Assembly: GCA_950295325.1 (NCBI GenBank)
Contig: OX485805.1
Location: 28,013,501-28,073,500 of the forward strand
From: Polytrichum commune
Lineage: Eukaryota > Streptophyta > Polytrichopsida > Polytrichales > Polytrichaceae
Length of the DNA: 60,000 nucleotides
Reading direction: 5' to 3'
The first letter of the stretch is position 1; the number at the start of each line of letters is the position of its first letter. A program made the position numbers and the translations under genes. The notes below the pieces were generated by a model. That model saw only the letters and a program-made list of their open reading frames with translations, did no database searches and was not told where the DNA came from. This document shows, piece after piece, positions 9,720 to 20,746 of this stretch.

Positions 9720-12700
9720 ATGGCGTTGCAAGTGGGTGATAGTTCGTTGGAGTTGTCGACGTATGCATCGTCATCCGATACTGAATGTGAACTGTCTTCC
9801 CCGTCGGCAGATAGTAATGGTGTGCCAAACGTGAGGGGGGTGTTTGTGGATACATCCTCCCATGAATCTTTGGAAGTCCACGAACAATCTCTGCAATCTG
9901 GAGATGACCACGATGACATTCCGTTGTGTGCCGGTTTCGGGAGGGAGCAATGGGTTGGCCTTGATGTCGTTCTACTCAACGAGGTTGGTGTCCCGGTGGC
10001 AGATGGCATATGTAGAAACTCCAATCCCCGTGATTGTGTCGATGCCAACGCCCTAGGTCTCGATGATGTTGGCGTGTGCATCTTGAACTCTTTGCTTCCG
10101 CTAGAGGTCCCGGTGACATGGAGATTTTCCTTGCGTCGATGGCCGCTTCGTCAAGTTCTACATGAGGAAGTGAGTTTGTGGGATCATGAGCGGCGGCATA
10201 AGCAAGCACAATTAGCTTTGTTGGCCAAAACACGTCCTCGCAAAGGCCTCCGTAGATATGATTCAAACCGTGTGCCTCGCGGAGATAAGGAGCGTCGACG
10301 GGATCGGCTTTTGGGGGACGAATCTATCCGTCTAGTGTCCGGCAAGGATTGTTGCGCGAGGAAATGTTGCCAATTTTTCCCGCGGGAGAAAATTAGGTCT
10401 CTGTGTCAAGAGATGTGGCTTGCGGATTTTCATATGAGGTCGGCTAAGAAACTCGAGGTCCACATAAATTTGCACCTTGATACCCATGGGCATAAGTTGG
10501 TGACACTTGAGAATGTTGATGTGTGTTGTACAGCGTGGTATACCATCCACGCCGTCTCCAAGGCTGACTTTTATAGGTTTCAAAAGTATTCATCGTTGGG
10601 TCGCCGCTCTCGATTTCATGGCAACTCGGGCACAAAGAAACCTAGGGAGGCTACACTGCAAGCGTCCGCGACACTATCCACCATCATAGTGCCATTGGCC
10701 GATGCATGCCGCACAAGACGAGGACATTGTCGTCAGGGGAGAAGGTTGTTCAAATGGTGTTGCCCACGGGCACAAAATGGAAGAACATCTTCACGGACAT
10801 CAATGAAGTGGGTCGCATAGCGGGATGTGGGCCCATTTCTTTGTCCAAGTTGAGTGTGATTAAAAACCAGCAGTTTGCGGAATACATTCTGAAAAGACTC
10901 GGGGATAAGTTCGCAAGGTGTACGACGTGTGAAAAATACAAAGGTCTTCGAGACGCCCACCCCATAGGCACTGAATCTCATTCCAGACACCAGAAAAAAT
11001 ATATTGAGCATGTCAACAATCAAGAGGCACACCGTCAAGATTACTATAAGAATCGTGCTCTATCCATAATGAGGCCCATAGAGGTTCTAACAGTCATCCA
11101 TGATCAAATGGACCACGCCAAAACCGCATGCCCTTGTTATGCACGCAAAATAAAGGCCACGGATGGTCTCTTCAAGTTGCCCGTAGCTGTCACAGGTTTG
11201 TATGAAATCACAACTACGTGTTTAAAGTCTATCCAATTTTCTTGGGTGTGTTTGGCAAATGTCCAACTCCATACATCCGTTTAGTGGTTATTTGATTATT
11301 TTGTTCACGCATCGTTTGTTTTTTACAGGTATGATTGCCCACGGCCATGGGGACGTAAAGTATGCCCATTATGGTTTGGAATTTTACCCTGGGGATGTTA
11401 ACCACATGGTGGGTTCATTTGCAAAACTCTTGCGCGATCTTGAGAAGCCACCGGTACATTCTTCCCGTGCACTTTTTGATGGTTGTGGAATCACATCCCT
11501 TTATGAGGCAGTGATTGCGGGGAAGGAGGTTTGTATGTCGTCATTGCCAGAACCACTCGGAGAACCCATTTGTGCAAAACCATTGCCTCCAACTCTCCAC
11601 GTTCAACTTGATAATTGTGCGAAGGACAACAAATGTCGATACGTATTTTGTTTTTGGTCATTGCTCGTGGCGAAAAGAATCTTCAAGGAGGTGTTTGTGT
11701 CTTTCTTGATGGTGGGACATACACACAACGACATTGATGCATCATTCGGACGGTGGAGCATGAAGTTGCATGAAGAAGATTTTCCAACCATACCTCTTCT
11801 TATGAAATCGTATATGGATTTGGACCATATGCCAGTAATTCCGCACTTGATTGAGGAAGTACCAGATTTCAAGGCCTTCATCAAGTCATACATGTTGAAG
11901 GGAGGGGACCGTTTGGTGGGGCATACCAAAGCACAACAATTCCGATTCTATATAAGGGACGATGGTCTCCCGGCCATGCAATTCAAGCTTTTGTGCACAT
12001 CTCCTAATTAGGGCCCGGATGATGGTATACTCGTATGGCGTCAAGACAATGATGGCAAATGTTTGCTTCCGGATGGGGATCCAAAGCCTTGCAAACCCGA
12101 CCCCATGAGGAATGGGCCGGAAATCATCAAAGGCATATCCGGATTCATTGAATATTGGAAAGAGTTGTGTGAGGAGGACATCACTAGACGTATTAGAGAT
12201 ACTCATGAACCTTTGATTGCGTATTGGGATCGCATTCGCTCGGCCCTAATGACACTTGGTGGCGACACCTGTACAACTTTAACACAAGGATTTTGGCCAC
12301 AAAGCCGTTTAACGGTTGTCGAGTCCGACACCATGTTTTTTAGCAATGGAGACGTTCGTGAAGAGTTCGCAATGGACGAGCATTACGTTGGCCCTGCCCG
12401 CAATCGACCAACACCGTCGTTTCGTATAGGTGTTGATTGCCATGAAGGTTATTTGGTCCTTGTACGAGCAGGGGATGAGGAACATCCCAAGCCAATTTGG
12501 TTGGTGAAAGCATTGTCTTCACCCAATTTTGTTCGCACTAGCCCCAATTTTCGTCAAATTGAGGTGGAATATTGTCGTCCAAGCACTAAAGACCAAAACG
12601 TGCTACGCACTTATTTAGGTTGGAACACCAAAAAGAATTTTAAGTGGACAATGGACTTAGCGTACACACCGGTTTGGATAAACACAGATATTATACTTTG

Positions 12701-12848
12701 TGCTTGGAAGCCGCGCAAAGGTTCCAAAACAGAAACAATGACCATCCCCCAAAAATATATAGATTTTGCCAAAGACAACTTGGCACGTATTGCAGCGGCA
12801 GAAAATGATGCCGAGAATGGATATGAAGCGGAAGATGGAGATGTGTAA
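9720..12848 (+). pseudogene. DUF7869-like transposon protein, two-exon pseudogene
   Basis: A long ORF starts at the ATG at 9720; the frame is open upstream to 9489, but that part does not look like protein. A Cys-rich block (CCARKCCQFFPREKI, near 10348) is followed by an alpha-helical region. The frame shifts by one base near 10703-10706, where ...PLADA leads into MPHKTRTLSSGEK. A 133-bp intron (11196-11328) joins in phase as VTG-MIAHGHGDV. Exon 2 carries LHVQLDNCAKDNK and VGHTHNDIDASFGRW (near 11712), the hallmark acidic block of the DUF7869 family, which probably has an RNase H-like fold. An in-frame TAG at 12009-12011 interrupts an otherwise continuous frame that runs to 12848. One frameshift and one stop mean a young pseudogene. 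The transposase role is inference. Confidence 0.6.
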
Positions 12849-13209
12849 ACATAACATAGGTGTGAGTTAATGGCGAAAAACATGGACGCTTAGTAGACTT
12901 GGTTTTTAATAGACTTAGTGGACTTGTCACATTCCATCAATTGTGGTATACGTTTAGGATGTGCCATCCAAATTCATAAGAGCCTTACTTATGGGATGCG
13001 CACCCCAAACTCTATAATGACATAAACCATTTATTTTTTAGAGTCGATTGTTATTTTCCACATGGAACTCACGTTTTCATTTTAATTTTAATACTCTATT
13101 TTTAGTAATAGGAATATGCTTTATGTGTGAATTTTTAAATCGTCATGTTCTTGATGTTCCCAATATTCCGTATGCCCACAATATTGGCATTCCAAACTAT
13201 GGGCATATT
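12849..13209. other. Gap between convergent transposon genes
   Basis: No gene is visible. The stretch is AT-rich, with GCTTAGTAGACTT and ATAGACTTAGTGGACTT near 12887-12925. A near-palindrome GAGACTTTCAAAAGTCTC at 13217-13234 sits just inside the end of the next ORF and may mark where foreign sequence begins in that gene. Confidence 0.4.
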
Positions 13210-13964
13210 TTATTTTGAGACTTTCAAAAGTCTCCGATTAACGAATATAGTGTTATGTTTCTCAAGCGATTGTTTCCAATGGAAAAACCAAGTGCGCTCA
13301 CGACCCTCCATTGGAACTTTGGGATCTCCTGAACCATAAACAATGCGAACCGCGTTCCAATTGGCTTGCGCACTGTCCGCCATAAAGCCTATAAAGGTTG
13401 GATGTGGGATACCGTGTCGGGCCATGACGTGGTTGAGGTTGTGCCAGAAGAGCACTTGGGCATCCTTATCCTCCGATTGGAAATCACAACATGAAATGGT
13501 CATGACCCGTTGATAAGTCCCATCGTAGACATGAGCAGCCATGGTGGTCCACCCTTTGACCCGCTTGACGTGATCGGACATGATCCACACGTTTTCAAGG
13601 TCCCCACCCGGTTGCATCCGACGAACCAAATCCACACCACTTCCAGGACCAACCTCGGACATCTTAAAGACGAACACCTTGTCCGCATCGTCACCTTGTC
13701 CTGGCACTACAAGGAAATGGGTGTATAATTGACAAAAATGTGACACTAAAATGTCCGAAGTGACAAAATCAGCTCAAAGCTATGAGTTTTTGTCAATTCG
13801 GGCATTATTCAAAATTTGTGTCAATTTTCTGTCATCAGATTTATATATTTCACGTTCAACTTATTCCCTTCACCTGAGCATGTGTCTCATATTTATTAAC
13901 AACAAAAGGTGTTACAAAAGGTGTTACAAAAGGTTTTTAAGTATTGTAATTACTAGTATAAGTA

Positions 13965-14180
13965 ATTAATATAAATAATGTATTTACTATAATTAATGTA
14001 ATAACTAATTTAATTAATTAATGTAAATACTGAAATTACCAATTTAAGTAAATACTGAAATTACCAATTTAAGTAAATACTGAAATTTGCTAATTTAAGT
14101 AAATATTGAAATTTTCTAATTTAGGTAAATACTGAAATTTGCTATTTTCAGTAAAATACTGAAATTATTGTAATTAATGT
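13965..14180. repeat. AT-rich minisatellite inside the CACTA element
   Basis: Degenerate tandem units of about 27 bp built on TAAGTAAATACTGAAATT and AATTTGCTAATTTAAG, at least five in a row, merge on both sides into TAATTAAT-rich sequence. Confidence 0.75.
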
Positions 14181-14397
14181 AGTTAAAATAATTACAATAA
14201 TTACTGTAATAATGTTTAGGAGTATTTTTGTAAATTGTTTTTAATACAAATACAATATGTACTAATTAAAAACAGTAAATACATTAATTCTATGCTTGTT
14301 TTTACTTTCACTAATTAAAAAATATATATACATAAGTTTATAAGTCTTATGGCTTCTTCATACAAAACTCTTACATACTTGGCCTATATCATGTAAT

Positions 14398-14585
14398 GAG
14401 AGGTGGCTTAGTGGCTAAGGCCTTCACACTGTAGCCAAGAGGTTCAAGGTTCGGTACCCTTGACCCCTCACCCTTGGCTTCGCCTAGGGTAGGTAGGTGG
14501 CTTTGTCCATTCGCCTAGGTTAGGTGAGGTGGCCCTTCGCCCTTAGACCTATGTGAGTAGGCCCCGAATGCGAGGGTGGATTACT
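14398..14585 (+). mobile_element. tRNA-like, SINE-like sequence with A and B boxes
   Basis: TGGCTTAGTGG at about 14405 fits the polymerase III A box. GGTTCGGTACC at about 14449 is close to the B box, with one mismatch in the core, at roughly tRNA spacing. The downstream body is GC-richer than its AT-rich surroundings and contains TTCGCCTAGG twice. No poly(A) or clear target duplication was identified, and the cloverleaf is too degenerate for a working tRNA gene. The SINE call is an inference. Confidence 0.45.
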
Positions 14586-16282
14586 AATTTAGGGATTTTT
14601 TACTAGTATAACTTGGACATTAAACCACATCACCATGGGTAAATGACGAGGTAAAGAGAATCCAACATGGCAAGGGGGCCGGAGTAAATGGAATCCTACG
14701 TGTATAATTGTCCCAGATGACAAAGAAATTGACAAAACTCTGTTAATTGTATGACCGAATCAAGGTGCCCTATATGACACCCAAATTAACAGAATTTCGT
14801 CACATTTTTGTCAAATAGGTCATATAAACTCTTGTAGTGTGGGAATTGGTTCCGTTGGACGTAGGCCCAATTGCTAACACCTCTGAGCTTTGCGATGCCA
14901 TCCATAACACCGAACCTCCGCAAATATTTGAAAGATGTAACCTTAGAGCGAAGGTTTGGGGAATTCAACTCTCTACAACTCTCAAAAACAGGTTCGAGCT
15001 CTTTTAAGGAGAGGGGTCGGTGTGTGTCATTATCGCCAGAAAGGAAGAACTCACCAACAATGTCCTTGCTGGCTTCAAAGACGATCTTGCTGTGCGTGGC
15101 TTGAGGCGTACGCTCAACGTGCTCCTCGAGAAGTGCATTGATACGCTTCCGGCTGTCTCTGCAGTCTCCAACCTTCACTGGATGTTGATGAGTACCGAGA
15201 TGAATGCAGGCTCTTTGAGATGACTCCTTCCCATGGACGTAGAAGATTTTCGCCTGGCATAGAGCAATGCATTTGGGAGGCTTTTTGCAGATCCTGCAAA
15301 CAATAGTAGATCCGGATGGCACAATGCCAGATAGAGGGAAAGGATCTTTAGTGAACTCTTCGAATTCCGTGTCGTTGACCTTAGAGGTACGATGGGCGCG
15401 TTGAAGGTAATCACAGCTAGGGTTTTGGCATTGGAGATGGCCAACACAGGCAGAGGAACGAAATGTAAGGCCAACGTCGTTTGTAATGTTGGTGGTTTGA
15501 GTCTTCGTCCAAACATGGCCATCATATTGCTTGTCCATGCCGTCCAACGACTTGGCCCTGGTTTGAGATGATGAGACTTCTGCTGCTGGGAGGACAAATA
15601 ACTGGGTACCATCGAAACGAGGGGGAAGGTGATTAACTACTTGGATTTTGAGTTTATCGTAATCTATTTTCTTGAGGACGTTCTTACTTCCGGGCATAGA
15701 ACCAAGACGACGAAGACATTGAACAATAGGTTGAGGAGGTTTGGACGTAGAGGGTACCGAAGAAGGTGAAGGCACAAAGAGAGAATGAGAAGGCGTGATA
15801 TAGGCAGAAGAGGAAAACAAATGAGGAGAATCATGAACTGATACATCTTCACTCGAAGAATCAGACAAGTCTATAACGTTGTCTACACCAGGCTCGGTCT
15901 TGACATTTATTACTGGAGGGGTGCTAAAGGCAGCAGTGGATGATCGAAGAGGAGTAAGGATTTCTGTCGAAACTCCCATCTGAGAATTTGGCCAGCCACA
16001 AACCCTATACTTTCCCGCGGCAAGCTCCCACACTACAATGCCATTGTCAGTTAACTTGGAGGTCTCATGGAAGGTATGAACGAGCAATCCAGTATCAGGA
16101 TGGAAGATCTCACGCTCTACCCATATTGTATTAGGTTTGAAAGAGAACCTAATGCTAAGATGAAGCTCCGAGACAACAGCAATACCTTGTGCATCAATGG
16201 GGAAAAGAATAGGGACACCAATCCCATGGGAACGAAGTTCGGCCATCTCAGAGACGGGAGGAATAAGTGAGGTGGAAGCCAT

Positions 16283-16528
16283 GAAGGCAGAGAACGTAAA
16301 CGTAAAGGAACAAAGATGAAAAGATCCATAAAGAAGGAGAATGGTGATAACGATGAAGTTATAAACAAATAAGCATAATTATCAGAAAGAGACAAAATTG
16401 TCAGGCATCCTAAAAAAGGATACCCCTAATTATGAAGACGGCTGTCAGATAGTGAAGCGTGCCTCCCATCGGGAGGTATTGCAATTATATACTGAGAGGA
16501 ATGGGATTGCTCACTCTCTTTCCAATGT
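16283..16528. promoter_or_regulatory. Short intergenic region between divergent transposon ORFs
   Basis: The 246 bp separate the ATG of the minus-strand MULE-like ORF (16282) from the plus-strand basic ORF (16529). Any promoters for the two must overlap or abut here. No clear TATA box was identified. The bidirectional role is inferred from layout only. Confidence 0.35.
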
Positions 16529-17549
16529 GTGAGTTTGATGTGGTCAGGTTGTGAAAAGGAAATAGAGCGAGTAGGTCTGAATTGCGGGAGGGCTGAACAC
16601 ATGAAAGAAATAGGCAATTCACAACCTCCGACAACGGAACCATCTAAGAAAAAGAAGAGGAGGCGAACGTCTACACATTACACTGATAAGAAGAGAAAGA
16701 CAGTGAGGACACAGAAGACACAGGCAAGGAAGGCGCCAATCAAGGGCCGTAGGACGCCCCAAGATTTGAACGAAAGCATAAAGGACCTGCGGAAACCTTC
16801 GTGGAGGCTAGACTGTGAAATTCGGCCTTTTCATTTATCACCGATTGTAGAAGAGGCGGACGGAAGTAAAGCGCAAACAATGGCAGAAATGGAGGAGTTG
16901 GGAAATGACAGCATCCAAGAGGACTCACGCGAAGAGACGAACTCTACCAGTGTCGTACGTATTCTTCAGGTTCTCCATATATTCAGTTGCTTGAGCACAT
17001 AATGAAAATGGTAGAACACATTCAACGGTGAAATTACTTTCTTTTAAATATTCCGGTTTGTTATCATTGTTATAAACATTGGGACGCTGTTAAATATAGG
17101 GGGATGGGGGGAGTGGAGATAGTGGAAATATCTACGAAGAAGACAACAAGGAGGTAGCACAACAAACTGAGAAGGCGTTAGATGAGCGAGAACCAGTGTC
17201 GGGACAGCCAACGAATCAAGCAAGAGAAAAAATGAAGGCGTCCAAGAAGAAAGCGGAAAAGGAAGATCTCAAATCAAATTTGGTGGGAGGCCGCGAAAGA
17301 GCTGAAGGAGGAGACCCAGGCACTGAAACCCTGGTTCAAGATAATGTGACCCCTGCTTCAAGATTTCTGCAAAGCAAGGCGGGCGGAACACAACAAACAT
17401 CAAGGCAAGGGCGTGGACGCGGGAGAGGAATGGCGCAGGTAAACCTCGGCGATTCGAGGAGCGCTCCAATAACGCCGACAGGGAACGGGACCTCGGAAGA
17501 TAGTGGCGCCAATATCGGGGCTACAGTGGAGGGCATACTCCAAATTCTG
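16529..17549 (+). CDS. Lysine/arginine-rich protein, two exons, unknown function
   Basis: Exon 1 (16529-16954, 142 codons) ends at a GTACGT donor. Exon 2 (17100-17549, 150 codons) begins after TAAATATAG, and both join in phase 0. The protein starts MSLMWSGCEKEIERVG. It has a strongly basic stretch (PSKKKKRRRTSTH, KKRKTVRTQKTQARK) that looks like a nuclear-localisation signal. A charged exon 2 (KASKKKAEKEDL) ends in an RG-rich patch (RQGRGRGRGMAQ), as in nucleic-acid-binding proteins. A GTAAGG donor at 17550 suggests further exons that were not found; an alternative donor lies at 17439. It is divergent to the MULE-like transposase and may be its accessory ORF. No family was recognised. Confidence 0.45.
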
Positions 17550-17555
17550 GTAAGG

Positions 17556-18727
17556 TGTCGGCTCTCGGCCAAGCTATGTTGGCCGAAGTTTTTGGTTTGT
17601 ATTACCTTGGTTTCCAATAGTATGTGGAATATTAGCTTGACTTGCTCTCAGCCTTGTCTTGATATGGGTTTAGGAATATGTTAGAGATAGGGTTTTGAGT
17701 TATCAAACTACATGCAAAGTGCAAGTGGCATGCTCTCGGCCATGTTTTTATTTGGGTTTTGTGAGTAGGTAGGAGGTAGGTTGTAAGCCAAAAATTTTGG
17801 CCGAATTGTTCAACTATAGGCTTAGGGTAGAAGCTGGGATGAAACTCATCCAGGTGAATGAAAATAGTTGAACTATAGGCTCAGTAGGTAGTTATAACTA
17901 TAGTCTTACGGCCATAGGAGGCCCTAGCAGGTAGTTAGAAAAACTATCGTCTCCCTCGCCCTGTAAGAGGGGAGGCGTAGAAGGACAGAGCAGACATTTC
18001 TTCGATAATTTTTGAGCGAGTTGCATAAACAATAGTCTTGTCTCCCTCAACACCGTACTCGGGCGAGGATTATAGTTGAACAATCTTCCAAGTAAAAATC
18101 AGTGATCACTACAGGGATTGTAGGGCACTATTTTCTGAGAAGCTTATTGTTATTTTTCTGAATTTGGAGTTATAATGAAAGTTTGTGAAGTGGTCGAACT
18201 ATCGACTGTATGGGAAATTATTTTCGATGTTTGTGACAGAGATTTACTGTGGAGAGATTATGAGCGAGACCGTGTGAGAGGAAATAATGGGAGCAAAGCA
18301 GATTGTGAAACATGAGTGAATGTGAGAGCGAGTCAGTGGAAGTTGAGAGAGAGGAAAGGAAATGTGTATTGAATTGATTGAGAGATGAGACTTGTTTAAG
18401 AATGAATTGAGCAAAGCATAGAAGATGAAGAGATAAGGAACCTGAGAGGCAATTAAGAATTGATGAGTGATTTCAAAGTTCAGAGGCTAAGATAATTACC
18501 GCGCGACACTGACCATGTGTAACAATGGCCTGAGCATGAGTAATCAAAGTTAATTGAGTAAATGTGCACAGGGAGAATTAGAGAGTGATAATGCGATTGG
18601 ATGAGTGTTGTAACAGAAGGCAATGTGAGTGTGGTTGAAGAAGTAAAAGTGTGAGTAGTACATGAGGAATCCAAGAGAGTAATTGAGAGGAGAAACTATA
18701 GATGAGCAACATGGGGAATTGAGCGAC
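17556..18727. other. Non-coding repeat-derived DNA with CTCTCGGCC motifs
   Basis: No gene is visible. The left part (about 17630-17790) contains GGCATGCTCTCGGCCATG and GAGATAGGGTTTTGAG. It is clearly related to 21995-22160 in the same orientation, so an older element or duplication brackets 17.6-22.2 kb. The rest is purine-rich (GAGAG, GTGAGAG) with no reading frame of note. Confidence 0.55.
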
Positions 18728-19705
18728 TGTCGCAACCCTTGCTAGCCCCCCCTTGACCATCTTGCCAATTTTCAATTCTAGCAAAGGTTACGAGTCGCTA
18801 ACCCTTCGCATACCGCCATGCTAATGGTTAGCTCCTCTAACCCCGGACCATTAGTTCATAGGAGGGGAACCAACCCTCCTACTTTGATTTCGGGACTCAC
18901 CCCTTTAATCGGTAACCAATCCTTAGATGTGGACTTCCATCCATGGAAGTCCAATCTTATGTTGATCATCGCGTTGCCGGAGCAACACTACAACAACCCG
19001 AACCATACTAGGCAACTATGGCCTCACAATGGGCCAAAGCCCATGGAGGCCGTGCCGTTCGGCCTCGGGTGGGTGAGGCCACACCACCTCACCCATATAA
19101 GCCTCTAGGACTCTACACGGAGCCCCTACCCCACCGCCAACCAACCTCTTGTCTCTCTACCAAGAGTTGGGGCCAAGTGGACATTTTCCCTTAGCTGCTG
19201 GGCCTACAACCCCCACCAGCAGCTTCAGACCATCATAACTTCCTTGTATGATGTCTGATCATAACAACCAACCACTCCATCCTCATCTACGCTTCACGTA
19301 GATGCCGATGGACTCCTCGCTTGCCCCATTCGGGCAAGTCTTGAGGAAGTTATGCCTGTTTGAACCTTGGCAGTCCCGGGAATCACTCCCAGGCACTGCT
19401 GTACCAGGGCGCTGTCCCGGGACAGCGCCCCACTCAAATGGCCATAACTCCTAGCTCACACCTCCGATTGAGGTGATCTTGAGCATTCTAGAATCACCAC
19501 GCCATGAGCTACGCATAGCTCATGGCCTCACCCTCATGCCTCCTAGTCTTTGTGGGTGGGAGGCGTTCCCAATGCCCGGGGCCCTCACCCACACTAGGAT
19601 CACTTGGGCCCTCTCACCAACGGCGCCACAAGTCCCGGGTGTCACTCCGGGGTCCCCCTTGTGCCCATGGTGTTTCGGGCACTCCTCATGGAGAGGTGCG
19701 CGACA
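18728..19705 (-). mobile_element. Solo LTR, family A, minus orientation
   Basis: The plus strand starts TGTCGCAACCC and ends GTGCGCGACA, the reverse complement of the family at 8340 and 19771. Flanks are GCGAC (18723-18727) and ACGAC (19706-19710), a 5-bp target duplication with one mismatch, with no internal retroelement sequence on either side. The central palindrome at 19407-19430 (GGGCGCTGTCCC and its complement) is perfect here. Confidence 0.88.
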
Positions 19706-19770
19706 ACGACCCTTATTGAATGAGAGAATTGGAATAAAGTTAGCCCGATTGAGGTTATAAATACACATAG

Positions 19771-20741
19771 TGTCGCGCACCTCTCCATGAGGAGTGCCCG
19801 AAACACCATGGGCACAAGGGGGACCCCGGAGTGACACCCGGGACTTGTGGCGCCGTTGGTGAGAGGGCCCAAGTGATCCTAGTGTGGGTGAGGTCCCCGG
19901 GCGTTGGGAACGCCTCCCATCCACGAAGACTAGGAGGCACAAGGGTAAGGCCATGAGCTATGCGTAGCTCATGGCGTGGTGATTCTAGAATGCTCAAGAA
20001 CACCTCAATCTGAGTGTGAGCTAGGAGTTATGGCCATTTGAGTGGGGCACTGTCCCGGGACAGCGCCCTGGTACAGTAGTGCCTGGGAGTGATTCCCGGG
20101 ACTGCCAAGGTTCAAACAGGCATAACTTCCTCACCACTTGCCCGAATGGGGCAAGTGAGGAGTCCATCGGCATCTACGTGAAGCGTAGATGAAGATGGAG
20201 TGGTTGGTTGCTGGAATCAGACATCAAACAAGGAAGTTATGATGGTCTGAAGCTGCTGGGGGCTTCTAGGCCCCGCGGCTAAGGGAAAATGTCCACTTGG
20301 CCCCAACTCTTGGTAGAGAGACAAGAGGTTGGTTGACGGTGGGGTAGGGGCCCCGCGTAGAGTCCTAGAGGCTTATATGGGTGAGGTGGTGTGGCCTCAC
20401 CCACCCGAGGCCGAACGGCAAGGCCTCCATGGGCTTTGGCCTATTGTGAGGCCATAGTTGCCTAGTATGCTTCGGGTTGTCGTAGTGTTGCTCCGGCAAC
20501 GCGATGATCAACATAAGATTGGACTTCCATGGATGGAAGTCCACATTGGGGAAATGGGTTACCGATTAAGGGGTGAGTCCCGAAAGCAAAGTAGGAGGGT
20601 TGGTTCCCTCCTATGAACTATTGGTCCGGGGTAAGAGGAGCTATCCATTAGCATGGCGGAATGCGAATGGTTAGCGCTCGTAACCTTTGCTAGAAACGAA
20701 AATTGGCAAGATTGTTAAGGGACCTAGCAAGGGTTGCGACA
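19771..20741 (+). mobile_element. Solo LTR, family A, plus orientation
   Basis: It starts TGTCGCGCACC and ends GGTTGCGACA, with a perfect 5-bp target duplication CATAG at 19766-19770 and 20742-20746. At 971 bp it is close to the copies at 8340 (973 bp) and 18728 (978 bp). The central palindrome (20046-20067) has one mismatch. Its 5' end faces that of the minus-oriented solo LTR across only 65 bp. Confidence 0.92.
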
Positions 20742-20746
20742 CATAG

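Larger units (their letters stand above)
13705..14839. mobile_element. Non-autonomous CACTA element, 1,135 bp
   Basis: Both ends read CACTACAAG inward, the En/Spm signature. Both also share ATTTGACAAAAATGTGAC or ATTGACAAAAATGTGAC about 20-30 bp in. It is flanked by a 3-bp target duplication, TGG at 13702-13704 and 14840-14842, as expected for this superfamily. It encodes nothing recognisable. It sits inside the MULE-like transposase gene, and its removal with one TGG restores the frame. Confidence 0.88.
13210..16282 (-). pseudogene. MULE-like transposase gene with SUMO-type motifs, split by a CACTA element
   Basis: Reading starts at the ATG at 16282 and runs 481 codons to 14840. It resumes at 13701 for 163 more once the CACTA insertion and one TGG copy are removed. 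Residues 127-130 are VKTE, a SUMO-acceptor consensus, and 136-146 are VIDLSDSSSED, a SUMO-interaction motif. Residues 279-374 hold a Cys/His cluster (C285, C290, C329, C332, C338, C342, C359, H361, H365, H367, C374) that looks zinc-binding. The second part has VYDGTYQRV and GFMADSAQANWNAV, candidate first and second Asp of a DDE core, then an FFHW block where MULE-type enzymes usually have CxxH; Trp replaces the Cys. Similarity probably stops at SLEKHNTIFV, so the C-terminus with the third acidic residue is missing. Lineage is inferred. Confidence 0.6.

Noticed and set aside
14398-14475. A functional tRNA gene
   Set aside because: The B box is imperfect and no good acceptor or anticodon stem could be drawn; SINE-like is the safer reading.
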